Source: an uncultured Oscillospiraceae bacterium
GTDB taxonomy: Bacteria > Bacillota > Clostridia > Oscillospirales > Oscillospiraceae
DNA: 36,828 bases
Assembly: GCA_947632365.1 (NCBI GenBank)
Contig: CANROZ010000005.1
Location: 1-36,828, forward strand
Direction: 5' to 3'
Shown: in pieces, positions 1-8,060 of the stretch
How the letters are laid out: each line of letters starts with the position of its first letter
Numbering within the stretch: the first letter of the stretch is position 1
Made by a program: the position numbers and the translations under genes
Notes under the pieces: model-generated
What the model was told of the DNA's origin: nothing
What the model saw: only the letters and a program-made list of their open reading frames with translations
Databases searched by the model: none

Positions 1-1082
1 TCCTTGGGGGACGGCACCAGCACCCGGTCCTCGCCGGGATAGGTCCGCTCCACGCCGCCATTGAAGAAGAACGTCACATGGGCGTATTTCTCCGTCTCGG
101 CGATGCGCAGCTGGGTCATGCCGCTGCGGCTCACCAGCTCCCCGAAGGTGTCCTCGATGGTCTCCGGCGGGAAGGCGATGGGCAGCTCGGTCATGGACTC
201 GTCGTACTGGGCGGTGCAGACATAGTGCACCGGGAAGTGGCCCTTGGGCAACTGGAAACCGTCAAAGTCGGGCTTCATCAGCGCCCAGGTCATCTCCCGG
301 GCCCGGTCAGGCCGGAAGTTGGCGAAGATCACACTGTCCCCCGCCTGGATGGTCCCCGCAGGATCGCACACCACGGGCTCCATGAACTCGTCGGTGACCC
401 CGGCGGCGTAGCTCGCGCCCACAGCCTTGACAGGGTCGGGCTCCTGAGTGCCTTCGCCGCAGACGATAGCGCGGTAGCCCTTCTCCAGACGCTCCCAGCG
501 CTTGTCCCGATCCATGCCCCAGAAGCGGCCCTGGATGGTGGCGATGACGCCATAGCCCAGCTCCTTGCAGTGGTCGGCCAGCTTCTGTACGTAGCCCTGC
601 CCGGAGGAGGGCGGCACGTCGCGGCCGTCCAGGAAGCAGTGGATGTAGCACTGCTTCACGCCACGCTTTTTGGCCATGTCCACCAGGGCGAAGATGTGCT
701 TAATGTGGCTGTGCACGCCGCCGTCGGACAGCAGGCCCAGCACATGGACGGGATGGTCCGTTTTGGCGGCCTCGTCCATGGCGGCACAGTAGGCGGGATT
801 TTCAAAGAAGCTGCCGTCGTCCACCGCCCGGCTGATCCGGGGCAGGGGCTGGAACACCACACGGCCCGCACCGATGTTGGTGTGGCCCACCTCGGAGTTG
901 CCGATCTGTCCGGCGGGCAGGCCCACGTCCTCCCCGCTGGCCTGCAGCTGGGTGTTGGGGTACTGGGCGAACAGGCCGTCCAGCACCGGAGTATTCGCCA
1001 CGCTGACGGCGTTCCAGGGGCCGGGCTCGGCCAGGCCGAACCCGTCCATGATCAGCAGTACGGTCGGTTTCTTATCCTTCAT
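1..1082 (-). CDS. gpmI: 2,3-bisphosphoglycerate-independent phosphoglycerate mutase (3' end cut by window)
   Basis: Interconverts 3- and 2-phosphoglycerate in lower glycolysis, a cytosolic Mn-dependent enzyme of the alkaline phosphatase superfamily. The translation begins MKDKKPTVLLIMDGFG, with the metal-binding Asp of the family, and continues with QIGNSEVGHTNIGAGR, which carries the catalytic Ser. Further on come DGRDVPPSSG and FRPDRARE, all hallmarks of GpmI. About 360 codons are present of a usual 505-515, so the C-terminal third lies left of the window. The ATG at 1082 sits inside the end of tpiA (11-base overlap) with only a weak ribosome binding site, which suggests translational coupling. 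It is the last visible gene of the trmL-pgk-tpiA-gpmI unit. No frameshift is seen in the visible part. Confidence 0.96.
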   Translation of the reverse strand, partial: MKDKKPTVLLIMDGFGLAEPGPWNAVSVANTPVLDGLFAQYPNTQLQASGEDVGLPAGQIGNSEVGHTNIGAGRVVFQPLPRISRAVDDGSFFENPAYCAAMDEAAKTDHPVHVLGLLSDGGVHSHIKHIFALVDMAKKRGVKQCYIHCFLDGRDVPPSSGQGYVQKLADHCKELGYGVIATIQGRFWGMDRDKRWERLEKGYRAIVCGEGTQEPDPVKAVGASYAAGVTDEFMEPVVCDPAGTIQAGDSVIFANFRPDRAREMTWALMKPDFDGFQLPKGHFPVHYVCTAQYDESMTELPIAFPPETIEDTFGELVSRSGMTQLRIAETEKYAHVTFFFNGGVERTYPGEDRVLVPSPK

Positions 1083-1842
1083 TGGCCGCACCGATGATAT
1101 CCGCAAATTCCGGCTTCAGGCTGGCCCCGCCGATGAGGCCGCCGTCGATGTCGGGCTGAGCCAGCAGCTCGGCGGCGTTCTTGCCGTTCATACTGCCGCC
1201 GTAGAGCACCTGCACGCCCTTGGCCAGCTCCTGGCCGTAGAGCCCTGCCAGCACGCCGCGGATGTAGCCGCAGACCTCCTGGGCCTGCTCCGCCGTGGCG
1301 GTCCGTCCGGTGCCGATGGCCCAGATGGGCTCATAGGCGATGACCACTTTCTTCATATCCTCGGCGGAAATACCCGCCAGGCCGCCTTTAATCTGGCTCT
1401 CCACGAAGGAGAGGGTCACGCCCGCGTCCCGCTGCTCCAGGCTCTCACCGCAGCACATGATCGGGGTGATGCCCGCGCCCAGCAGGGCCTTCAGCTTCTC
1501 GTTCACCAGCTCGTCGCTCTCGGCGTGATAGGCCCGGCGCTCGCTGTGGCCGATGATGCAGTAGTCCACGCCCAGGTCCGCCAGCATGGCAGCGGACACC
1601 TCGCCGGTGTACGCGCCCTTGTCGTGGGAGGACACATCCTGGGCGCCCACCTTCACCTGGCTGCCGGCCAGGGCCGCCTTCACGGCGGGGATCAGGGGGA
1701 ACGGCACGCACAGCGCGGAGGAGACGCCCTCGCCCAGCTTCGCGCCCGGCTCCAGGCCCTGCCAATAGGCCGGGACCTGGGAGGCCAGCATATTCATCTT
1801 CCAGTTGCCCGCGATAAGGGCATTGCGGTTTTTCTTATCCAT
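1072..1842 (-). CDS. tpiA: Triosephosphate isomerase
   Basis: Interconverts dihydroxyacetone phosphate and glyceraldehyde 3-phosphate; a cytosolic TIM-barrel dimer. The 256-residue length is normal. Visible motifs in order are GNWKMN with the N-terminal catalytic Lys, IGHSERR with the electrophilic His, AYEPIWAIGTG with the catalytic Glu and flexible loop 6, YGGSMN, and DGGLIGGASL of the phosphate-binding site. The ATG at 1842 has a GGAG ribosome binding site that runs directly out of the pgk stop codon (TAAGGAG), so pgk and tpiA are 12 bases apart and almost certainly cotranscribed and coupled. Nothing is unusual in the product. Confidence 0.98.
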   Translation of the reverse strand: MDKKNRNALIAGNWKMNMLASQVPAYWQGLEPGAKLGEGVSSALCVPFPLIPAVKAALAGSQVKVGAQDVSSHDKGAYTGEVSAAMLADLGVDYCIIGHSERRAYHAESDELVNEKLKALLGAGITPIMCCGESLEQRDAGVTLSFVESQIKGGLAGISAEDMKKVVIAYEPIWAIGTGRTATAEQAQEVCGYIRGVLAGLYGQELAKGVQVLYGGSMNGKNAAELLAQPDIDGGLIGGASLKPEFADIIGAANEG

Positions 1843-1854
1843 CTTCTTCGCTCC

Positions 1855-3123
1855 TTACGCATCCTGCAGCGCGGCCACGCCGGGCAGTTCCTTGCCTTCC
1901 AGGAACTCCAGGGAGGCGCCGCCGCCGGTGGAGATGTGGGTGATCTTGTCGGCAAAGCCCAGCTGCTCCACCGCCGCCGCGCTGTCGCCGCCGCCGATGA
2001 TGCTCACGGCGCCGGACTCGGCCACGGCGCGGGCCACGGCGCGGGTGCCCTCGGCGAACTTATCGAACTCGAACACGCCCATGGGGCCGTTCCAGACCAC
2101 GGTGCCGGCGCCCTTGATGGCCGCGGCGAACTTCTCCCGGGTCTTCTCGCCGATGTCCAGGCCCTGCCAACCGGCGGGGATGGAGTCGGAGGGGACGGTC
2201 TTGCTCTCGGCGTCGGCCGCGAACTCCTTGGCCACCACCGTGTCCACGGGCAGCAGCAGCTCCACGCCCTTTTCGGCGGCCTCGGCGATCATCTGCTTGG
2301 CAAAGTCCACCTTGTCCTCCTCCAGGAGGCTGTCGCCCACCTCATGGCCCTGGGCCTTGATGAAGGTGTAGGCCATACCGCCGCCGATGATGATCTTGTC
2401 GGCCTTGCCCAGCAGGTTCTCGATGACGCCGATCTTGTCGGAGACCTTGGCGCCGCCCAGGATGGCCACGAAGGGCCGGGCGGGATCGTCCAGGGCCTTG
2501 CCCATGATGGACAACTCCTTGCCGATCAGGAAACCGCTGACGCCGGGCAGATAGGCGGTGACGCCGGCGGTGGTGGCGTGGGCGCGGTGTACGGTGCCGA
2601 AGGCGTCGGACACGAACAGCTCCGCCATGTCGGCCAGCTTCTTGGCAAAGGCGGGGTCGTTCTTGGTCTCGCCCTTCTCAAAACGGGTGTTCTGCAGCAG
2701 CATGATCTCGCCGGGCTTCAGGGCCGCGGCCTTGGCCTTGGCATCGGGCCCGACCACGTCGTCCGCCAGGATGACGGTCTTGCCCAGCAGCTCGCCCAAA
2801 CGGGCAGCCACGCCATCCATGCGCAGCTCGTCCAGGGACTTCTTCCACTTCTCCTCGGTGAGAGAGGCGGGGTCCTTGCCCTTCTCAGTCTGCTTCTTCA
2901 CCCACTTTTCAAAGTTGGGCTCGGGCTTGCCCAGATGGGAGCAGGCGATCACGGCGGCGCCGTTGTCCAGAAGGTACTGGATGGTGGGCAGCGCCGCGCG
3001 GATACGTTTGTCATCCGTGATAGCGTTGGTCTTCTTGTCCCGGGGAACGTTAAAGTCGCAGCGAAGGAGGACCTTCTTGCCCTTTACGTCCACCTGGGTC
3101 ACGTTTTTCTTGTTGTAGTTCAT
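1855..3123 (-). CDS. pgk: Phosphoglycerate kinase with an N-domain insertion
   Basis: Transfers phosphate from 1,3-bisphosphoglycerate to ADP, the first ATP-yielding step of glycolysis. Key motifs are RCDFNVP near the N-terminus, [37 protein letters not shown] and the nucleotide-binding GGGDSAAAV, with [13 protein letters not shown] near the end. At 422 residues it is longer than the usual 390-400. The excess is a Lys/Glu-rich segment of roughly 25 residues (around 68-95) between SHLGKP and [10 protein letters not shown], where typical enzymes have a short loop. The ribosome binding site GGAGGAT precedes the ATG at 3123. It lies 34 bases after trmL, with no terminator between. No gap gene is adjacent, although gap often precedes pgk. 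Confidence 0.98.
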   Translation of the reverse strand: MNYNKKNVTQVDVKGKKVLLRCDFNVPRDKKTNAITDDKRIRAALPTIQYLLDNGAAVIACSHLGKPEPNFEKWVKKQTEKGKDPASLTEEKWKKSLDELRMDGVAARLGELLGKTVILADDVVGPDAKAKAAALKPGEIMLLQNTRFEKGETKNDPAFAKKLADMAELFVSDAFGTVHRAHATTAGVTAYLPGVSGFLIGKELSIMGKALDDPARPFVAILGGAKVSDKIGVIENLLGKADKIIIGGGMAYTFIKAQGHEVGDSLLEEDKVDFAKQMIAEAAEKGVELLLPVDTVVAKEFAADAESKTVPSDSIPAGWQGLDIGEKTREKFAAAIKGAGTVVWNGPMGVFEFDKFAEGTRAVARAVAESGAVSIIGGGDSAAAVEQLGFADKITHISTGGGASLEFLEGKELPGVAALQDA

Positions 3124-3157
3124 AGCGTTATATCCTCCATATAAGGTTTTAACAGAT

Positions 3158-3652
3158 TCAATGCTCCTCCCCCACGGCCATGATCCCCGTCTGCAGCAGG
3201 CCGGGAAAACCCTGGCGGCGGAGAGCGTCGTACAGGATGATGGACGCGGAGCTGGCCAAATTGAGACTGCGGGCCCGGGGGCGCATGGGGATGCGCAGAC
3301 AGCGGTCGCGGTATCGCCCCATCAGCGCCTCGGGCAGGCCGGAGGTCTCCCGGCCGAACATCAGCGCTACATCCGCGCCGAAGTCCGCCTCGTCATAGCT
3401 TCTGGGCGCTTTGGTGGACAGCAGCCACAGCGACTCGTCCCCGTTTTTCTCCAGATACTCCTCCACGTCCTCGTACACATGCACGTCTACCAGGTGCCAG
3501 TAATCCAGTCCCGCCCGCTTCACGGCGGCGTCGGATATATCGAAGCCCAAGGGTTTTATGAGGTGCAGGCTGGCGCCGGTGGCAGCGCAGGTACGGGCGA
3601 TGGCCCCTGTGTTCTGGGGTATCTCCGGGGCGTACAGGACGATGCTGTTCAT
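3158..3652 (-). CDS. trmL: tRNA (cytidine(34)-2'-O)-methyltransferase, SPOUT family
   Basis: Expected to 2'-O-methylate the wobble base of tRNA-Leu isoacceptors using S-adenosylmethionine; a small trefoil-knot SPOUT dimer. The 164-residue product starts [16 protein letters not shown], matching the usual TrmL start ([18 protein letters not shown]-like). It has FGRETSGLP (motif 2) and [16 protein letters not shown] (motif 3, knot region). The ORF track extends to a TTG at 3670, but those bases (TTGGAG) look like the ribosome binding site, so the ATG at 3652 is preferred. It is the first gene of the glycolytic operon on this strand. The C-terminal tail of about 15 residues after the knot is slightly longer than in many homologs. 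Substrate is inferred from family membership only. Confidence 0.93.
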   Translation of the reverse strand: MNSIVLYAPEIPQNTGAIARTCAATGASLHLIKPLGFDISDAAVKRAGLDYWHLVDVHVYEDVEEYLEKNGDESLWLLSTKAPRSYDEADFGADVALMFGRETSGLPEALMGRYRDRCLRIPMRPRARSLNLASSASIILYDALRRQGFPGLLQTGIMAVGEEH

Positions 3653-3707
3653 GGTCTGGTCGATCTCCAAAAAGCGCCTATTTATCCAGTATCTAAATAC
3701 TCATAAT

Positions 3708-3735
3708 ATTATATACCATCCCCGTTTTTTTTCAA
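3708..3735 (-). promoter_or_regulatory. Sigma-A promoter for trmL-pgk-tpiA-gpmI
   Basis: On the minus strand TTGAAA (3735-3730) and TATAAT (3713-3708) are separated by 16 bases in an otherwise AT-rich gap. A start near 3701 would give a leader of about 50 bases to trmL. The match is by eye. Confidence 0.75.
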
Positions 3736-3763
3736 GGGAAACTTTGAATGGCCCGTATTATTG

Positions 3764-3792
3764 TTGAAAATCATGAAAAGAATGACTATAAT
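3764..3792 (+). promoter_or_regulatory. Sigma-A promoter for the glycosyltransferase gene
   Basis: TTGAAA (3764-3769), a 17-base spacer and TATAAT (3787-3792), with a predicted start near 3800 and the ribosome binding site GAGGTG just before the ATG at 3822. It is back to back with the trmL promoter; the two -35 boxes are about 28 bases apart, so a single bound protein could affect both. Confidence 0.75.
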
Positions 3793-3821
3793 GGAGAACA
3801 CTAACAGCGAGGTGACACATA

Positions 3822-4571
3822 ATGGAGTGTTTATATATCGTCGTGCCTTGCTACAACGAGGAGGAGTGTCTGCCCAAGACGGCTCCCGTGTTCCGCCAAA
3901 AGCTGGCCGACCTTGTCCAGGCTGGGCTCATCTCCCCCGAGAGCCGCATCCTGCTGGTGGACGACGGCTCCGCCGACAGCACCTGGGAGATCATCCGCTC
4001 TCTCCACGGGGAGGACAGCGCCTTTTCCGGCCTGCGGCTCCGTCCTAACCGGGGCCACCAGAACGCGGTGATGGCCGGGCTCATGGAGGCACGGACCCGG
4101 GCGGATGTGACCATCAGCATCGACGCGGACCTGCAGGACGACATCAACGCCATGGACGTGATGCTGAAAAAGCACGCCGAGGGCTTCCCTATCGTCTGCG
4201 GCGTCCGCTCCCGGCGGGATACGGACAGCTTTTTGAAGCGCTTCACCGCCCAGAGCTACTATAAGATCATGAATCTGTTCGGCGCCAAGCTGATCTTCGA
4301 CCACGCCGACTTCCGCCTGATGGACCGCACGGCGCTGGACGCGCTGGCCCTTTACCATGACGAGGACCCCTTCCTCCGTGGCCTGACCACCCGGCTGGGC
4401 CTTCCCATCGCCACTGCGGAATACGCCAGGACCCTCCGGGTGGCCGGAGAGAGCAAATATACCCTGAAGAAAATGATCAAGCTGGCCGTGCGGGGCTTCA
4501 CCTGCGCCCGGTGCAAGCCAAAAGACACCCCCAGACCCCCCGATCCCCACATCGCCGAGCGTCTTTTCTGA
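3822..4571 (+). CDS. Family 2 glycosyltransferase, DPM1/GtrB-like, short form without membrane anchor
   Basis: Predicted GT-A enzyme that transfers a sugar from a nucleotide donor to a polyprenyl phosphate at the inner face of the membrane. It starts IVVPCYNEEECL, followed by LLVDDGSADSTW, then NRGHQNAVMAGL, the donor/metal motif SIDADLQDD, the DFRLMDR region and GESKYTLKKMIKLA. All are typical of the GtrB/YkcC/DPM1 branch. Bacterial relatives usually run to 310-340 residues with two C-terminal membrane helices. Here the protein ends at 249 residues with a polar Cys/Pro tail (CARCKPKDTPRPP) straight after the SKYTLKKM motif. No hydrophobic continuation is visible in other frames. It is either a soluble DPM1-like form needing a partner or a 3'-truncated gene. 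Acceptor and sugar are unknown. Confidence 0.82.
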   Translation: MECLYIVVPCYNEEECLPKTAPVFRQKLADLVQAGLISPESRILLVDDGSADSTWEIIRSLHGEDSAFSGLRLRPNRGHQNAVMAGLMEARTRADVTISIDADLQDDINAMDVMLKKHAEGFPIVCGVRSRRDTDSFLKRFTAQSYYKIMNLFGAKLIFDHADFRLMDRTALDALALYHDEDPFLRGLTTRLGLPIATAEYARTLRVAGESKYTLKKMIKLAVRGFTCARCKPKDTPRPPDPHIAERLF

Positions 4572-4580
4572 CCGACATTT

Positions 4581-4620
4581 TATCCCCTGCTTTCCTAGGA
4601 AAACAGGGGATATTTGTGTT
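4581..4620 (+). terminator. Hairpin terminator after the glycosyltransferase gene
   Basis: Perfect 9-base arms TATCCCCTG (4581-4589) and CAGGGGATA (4604-4612) enclose a second short stem (TTTCC/GGAAA), followed by the T-rich TTTGTGTT. It begins 10 bases after the stop codon. The T-run is interrupted, so efficiency is uncertain. Confidence 0.65.
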
Positions 4621-4681
4621 CTCTGGCAGTCAATGACAGCGGCGGGTTTCTTTATTCGTTTTCTTTACTAAAAAGTTAAAG

Positions 4682-4695
4682 TGGCTGTACAGCCA
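4682..4695. promoter_or_regulatory. 14-base perfect palindrome upstream of the livJ promoter
   Basis: TGGCTGTACAGCCA reads the same on both strands and ends 35 bases upstream of the livJ -35 box. Its size and place suit an operator or activator site, but no cognate regulator is encoded next to it, and this is inference. Confidence 0.35.
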
Positions 4696-4730
4696 TTATT
4701 CACAGTTTTACCAAACATTCTTTGGGCACA

Positions 4731-4759
4731 TTGACATTTCTCCAGATACAATTTATATT
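4731..4759 (+). promoter_or_regulatory. livJ: Sigma-A promoter for livJ
   Basis: A consensus TTGACA (4731-4736), a 17-base spacer and TATATT (4754-4759) give a predicted start near 4766 and a leader of about 68 bases. The region just upstream has the inverted repeat CCAAA-CATTC-TTTGG (4711-4725). The ribosome binding site is AGAGGT before the ATG at 4834. Confidence 0.8.
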
Positions 4760-4833
4760 ATCACTAATCTTTTTGTTTTCACCTGCAGCCGACCGCCGCA
4801 GTGGAATAAAAACTTAGGAAAGAGGTAAAAGCA

Positions 4834-5982
4834 ATGAAACACACCACCAAGAAAGTTCTCTCCTTTGTCATGGTCCTGACCATGCTGGTGGCCCTGTGCT
4901 CCGTCTTTGCTCTGGCGGACGATCCTGCCCCCATCAAGATCGGCGGCATCGGCCCCCTGACAGGCGCTGTGGCCGTTTACGGTGTTGCCACCGCCAACGG
5001 CGCGCAGATGGCTGTGGACGAGATCAACGAGGCCGAAGGCTACACCGCCATCGAGCTGAACTTCCAGGACGACGAGGGCGACGCCGAGAAGGCCGTCAAC
5101 GCCTACAACGCCCTGAAGGACTGGGACATGCAGGTCGTGTACGGCACCACCACCAGCGCTCCGTGCATCGCTGTCTCCGCTGAGACCAATACCGACCGCT
5201 ACTTCGAGCTGACCCCCTCCGCCTCCTCCGCTGACGTGACTGCCGGCAAGGACAACGTCTTCCAGATGTGCTTTACTGACCCCAACCAGGGCATCACCGC
5301 TGCCAACTATGTCAAGGAGAACGAACTGGGCGAGAAGATCGCCGTCATCTATGACAACTCCGACGCTTACTCCACTGGCATCGCCCAGGCGTTCGTCGCC
5401 AAGGCTGCCGAGCTGGAGCTGGAGATCGTTGCCCAGGAGGCTTTCACTGCCAACGATACCGACTGCACCTCTCAGCTGAACGCCGCTAAGGATGCCGAGG
5501 CCGACCTGGTGTTCATGCCCATTTACTACAACTCCGCCTCCCTCGTCCTGAATAAGGCCTCCGAGATCGGCTACGCTCCCAATTGGTTCGGCGCCGACGG
5601 CATGGACGGCCTGCTGACCCTGGAAGGCTTCGACGCCTCTCTGGCCGAGGGTCTGATGTTCATGACCCCGTTCGACACCACCAGCGAGTCTGGTGCCGCG
5701 TTCGTGGAGGAGTATGAGAAGCTCTACGGCGAGACCCCCAACCAGTTCGCGGCCGACGGCTATGACTGCATCTACGCCATCTGGGCGGCCTGCCAGGACG
5801 CTGGTGTCACGGCCGAGACCAGCCCCGAGGATGCCTGCGAGGCTCTGATCGCCACCTTTACCTCCGAGGACTTCTCCGTGGACGGCCTGACCGGCAACGG
5901 CATGACTTGGTCCACCAACGGCGAGGTCGCCAAAGCCCCCTTCGTGGTCGCCATCGTGGACGGCGCCTATGTCCTCCAGTAA
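4834..5982 (+). CDS. livJ: Branched-chain amino-acid ABC transporter substrate-binding protein
   Basis: Extracytoplasmic receptor that delivers ligand to the LivHMGF importer; a periplasmic-binding-protein type I fold (Leu/Ile/Val-binding family). The 382-residue product begins with a basic, hydrophobic signal peptide (MKHTTKKVLSFVMVLTMLVA) ending in ALA before DDPAPIKIGG. The mature part opens IKIGGIGPLTGAVAVYG, has NAYNALKD and a YGTTTSAP ligand-pocket segment, and later VFMPIYYN and APFVVAIVDG. There is a Cys in the signal region (VALC), but the preceding Leu does not fit a lipobox, so cleavage by signal peptidase I looks more likely; this is unusual for a Gram-positive-type binding protein. 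It is first of the operon and followed by a hairpin likely to keep it expressed above the membrane genes. The exact ligand is not readable. Confidence 0.93.
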   Translation: MKHTTKKVLSFVMVLTMLVALCSVFALADDPAPIKIGGIGPLTGAVAVYGVATANGAQMAVDEINEAEGYTAIELNFQDDEGDAEKAVNAYNALKDWDMQVVYGTTTSAPCIAVSAETNTDRYFELTPSASSADVTAGKDNVFQMCFTDPNQGITAANYVKENELGEKIAVIYDNSDAYSTGIAQAFVAKAAELELEIVAQEAFTANDTDCTSQLNAAKDAEADLVFMPIYYNSASLVLNKASEIGYAPNWFGADGMDGLLTLEGFDASLAEGLMFMTPFDTTSESGAAFVEEYEKLYGETPNQFAADGYDCIYAIWAACQDAGVTAETSPEDACEALIATFTSEDFSVDGLTGNGMTWSTNGEVAKAPFVVAIVDGAYVLQ

Positions 5983-6004
5983 TCCGCAAAAATATCGTTC
6001 TTAA

Positions 6005-6050
6005 AAGCGCAGGGTTGCCGTTTACACGGCAACCCTCGCTTGGCATTTTT
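6005..6050 (+). terminator. Partial terminator between livJ and livH
   Basis: Eleven perfect pairs AGGGTTGCCGT (6011-6021) and ACGGCAACCCT (6026-6036), extended by AAGCG/CGCTT around one unpaired base, then a T-run 6045-6050. Placed between the binding-protein and permease genes, it would let only part of transcription through, or stabilise the livJ message 3' end. Confidence 0.65.
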
Positions 6051-6076
6051 TATTCTTCCAAAAGGAGGTGCAAGGT

Positions 6077-6961
6077 ATGATGGGTCTCATCTCCAGCCTG
6101 ATCAACGGCATCAGTCTGGGAAGCGTTTATGCCATCATTGCACTGGGATATACCATGGTCTACGGCATCGCCAAGATGCTGAACTTCGCCCACGGCGACG
6201 TGATCATGGTGGGCGCGTACATATGCTTCTGCGGCATCAGCTACCTGTCTCTGCCCCCTGTGCTGGCGATCGCACTGGCCATCGTCGCCTGTACCGCGCT
6301 GGGCATCGTCATCGAGGGACTGGCCTACAAGCCTCTGCGGTCCGCGCCTAGCCTGGCCGTGCTGATCACCGCTATCGGCGTGAGCTATTTTCTGCAGAAT
6401 TCTGCGCTGCTGATCTGGAAGAGCGACCCCAAGGTCTTCCCTACCATCTTCAACATGCAGCCCCTCCAGTTCTTTGACGGCAGGCTCACCATCAGCGGCG
6501 TGACGCTGGTGACGGTGCTGTGCTGCATCGTAGTGATGGTATGCCTGACATTGTTCATCAGCCGCAGCAAGATCGGCAAGGCTATGCGGGCTGTATCTGA
6601 GGACAAGGTAGCCGCCCAGTTGATGGGCATCAACGTCAACCGCACCATCTCCGTCACCTTCGCCATCGGCTCCGGCCTTGCTGCAGTGGCCGGCGTACTG
6701 CTGTGCTCGGCCTACCCCGTTCTTACGCCGACTACCGGCTCCATGCCCGGCATCAAGGCCTTCACCGCGGCAGTGTTCGGCGGCATCGGCTCCGTCCCCG
6801 GGGCCATGCTGGGCGGCATATTGCTGGGTGTTATCGAGCTGCTGGCAAAATCCTATATCTCCACTCAATTCTCCGATGCCATCGTTTTCGCCGTGCTGAT
6901 CGTCGTGCTGCTCATCAGGCCCACCGGCATTTTGGGCAAGAAGATCAGCGAGAAAGTGTGA
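6077..6961 (+). CDS. livH: Branched-chain amino-acid ABC transporter permease LivH
   Basis: One of two membrane subunits of the Liv importer. The 294-residue product has about eight hydrophobic spans. It contains the family segments GSVYAIIALGYTMVYGIAKM and LNFAHGDVIMVGAY near the N-terminus, and a C-terminal GGIGSVPGAMLGGILLG, which is the cytoplasmic coupling loop that contacts the ATPase. The ORF track starts at a GTG (6068), but that GTG is part of the strong ribosome binding site AAAGGAGGTG, so the ATG at 6077 is chosen. It ends 10 bases before the livM ATG, so the two are probably coupled. Nothing unusual is seen. Confidence 0.96.
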   Translation: MMGLISSLINGISLGSVYAIIALGYTMVYGIAKMLNFAHGDVIMVGAYICFCGISYLSLPPVLAIALAIVACTALGIVIEGLAYKPLRSAPSLAVLITAIGVSYFLQNSALLIWKSDPKVFPTIFNMQPLQFFDGRLTISGVTLVTVLCCIVVMVCLTLFISRSKIGKAMRAVSEDKVAAQLMGINVNRTISVTFAIGSGLAAVAGVLLCSAYPVLTPTTGSMPGIKAFTAAVFGGIGSVPGAMLGGILLGVIELLAKSYISTQFSDAIVFAVLIVVLLIRPTGILGKKISEKV

Positions 6962-6971
6962 GGTGCGGGAT

Positions 6972-8060
6972 ATGAAGAATGTGAAAAAGACGAGACGCCG
7001 CGACTTCACCACCTATGGTATCGTCGTCGCCGCCTATATCGTGATGCAGGCCCTTATCATGACCGACCATATCACCAATTCCCTGAAAAACCAGCTCATC
7101 CCCATCTGCGTGTACATCTGCATGGCGGTGAGCCTGAATCTGGTGGTTGGCATTCTGGGCGATCTGAGCCTGGGCCACGCCGGCTTTATGAGCGTTGGCG
7201 CCTTTTCCGGCATCGTGGTGTCCATGAGTCTGCAAAACGCCATCCCCAGCGGGACCGTGCGTCTCATCCTGGCTATCGCGGTGGGCGCCATGACGGCCGC
7301 CATCGTCGGCGTGCTGGTGGGCGTGCCGGTGCTGCGGCTGCGGGGCGACTATCTGGCCATCGTCACCCTGGCCTTCGGCGAGATCATCAAGAACATCCTC
7401 ACCAACCTCTATGTGGGTGTGGATGTCAACGGCCTGCACATCAGCTTCAAGGATGCCATGAGCATGGGCATGGGGCTGGACGGCAAGACCATCATCAACG
7501 GGCCCATCGGCGCGGTAGGTGTGACAAAACTGGCCTCCTTTACCGCCGGCTTCATCCTGATCATGGTCACCCTGGTCATCACCCTCAACTTGGTCAACAG
7601 CCGCTCCGGCCGGGCCATCAAGGCCATCCGTGACAACCGCATCGCCGCCGAGAGCGTGGGCATCAACATCACCAAATATAAGCTGCTGGCCTTTGTCATC
7701 TCCGCCGCACTGGCGGGCATGGCCGGGGCGCTGTACGGGCTGAACTACTCCGGTCTGGCCGCCAAGAAGTTCGACTTCAACACCTCCATCCTGGTGCTGG
7801 TATTCGTGGTCCTGGGCGGTATCGGCAATATCCGCGGCTCCATCATCGCCGCCACAGTGCTCACCGTGCTGCCGGAGATGCTCCGCGCAATGCAGGATTA
7901 CCGCATGCTGATCTACGCCATCGTGCTGATCCTGGTCATGCTCATCACCAACAACCCCACGTTGAAGGGCTATCTGGACCTGGCGAAAACGAAGCTGACA
8001 GGCCGGGCAAAAGACCCCGGCGCTGCCGCTGCGGAAGGAGGTGCCGACCATGGCGAATAA
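6972..8060 (+). CDS. livM: Branched-chain amino-acid ABC transporter permease LivM
   Basis: Second membrane subunit, pairing with LivH. It is 362 residues with a basic N-terminus (MKNVKKTRRRDF), about nine or ten hydrophobic spans, the characteristic LNLVVGILGDLSLGHAGFMSVGA segment (LivM signature), LRLRGDYLAIVTLAFGEI, and the coupling-loop region VVLGGIGNIRGSIIAA. The GTG start in the ORF track (6963) coincides with the ribosome binding site GAGGTG, so the ATG at 6972 is used. The 3' end overlaps livG by 11 bases. It is somewhat longer than LivH, as usual. Confidence 0.96.
   Translation: MKNVKKTRRRDFTTYGIVVAAYIVMQALIMTDHITNSLKNQLIPICVYICMAVSLNLVVGILGDLSLGHAGFMSVGAFSGIVVSMSLQNAIPSGTVRLILAIAVGAMTAAIVGVLVGVPVLRLRGDYLAIVTLAFGEIIKNILTNLYVGVDVNGLHISFKDAMSMGMGLDGKTIINGPIGAVGVTKLASFTAGFILIMVTLVITLNLVNSRSGRAIKAIRDNRIAAESVGINITKYKLLAFVISAALAGMAGALYGLNYSGLAAKKFDFNTSILVLVFVVLGGIGNIRGSIIAATVLTVLPEMLRAMQDYRMLIYAIVLILVMLITNNPTLKGYLDLAKTKLTGRAKDPGAAAAEGGADHGE

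Noticed and set aside
78-3144. Long plus-strand ORFs (339 and 756 codons) over gpmI, tpiA and pgk
   Set aside because: They are antisense shadows of GC-rich genes: composition is rich in Gly/Ala/His/Gln with no domain motif, while the minus-strand frames encode clear enzymes.
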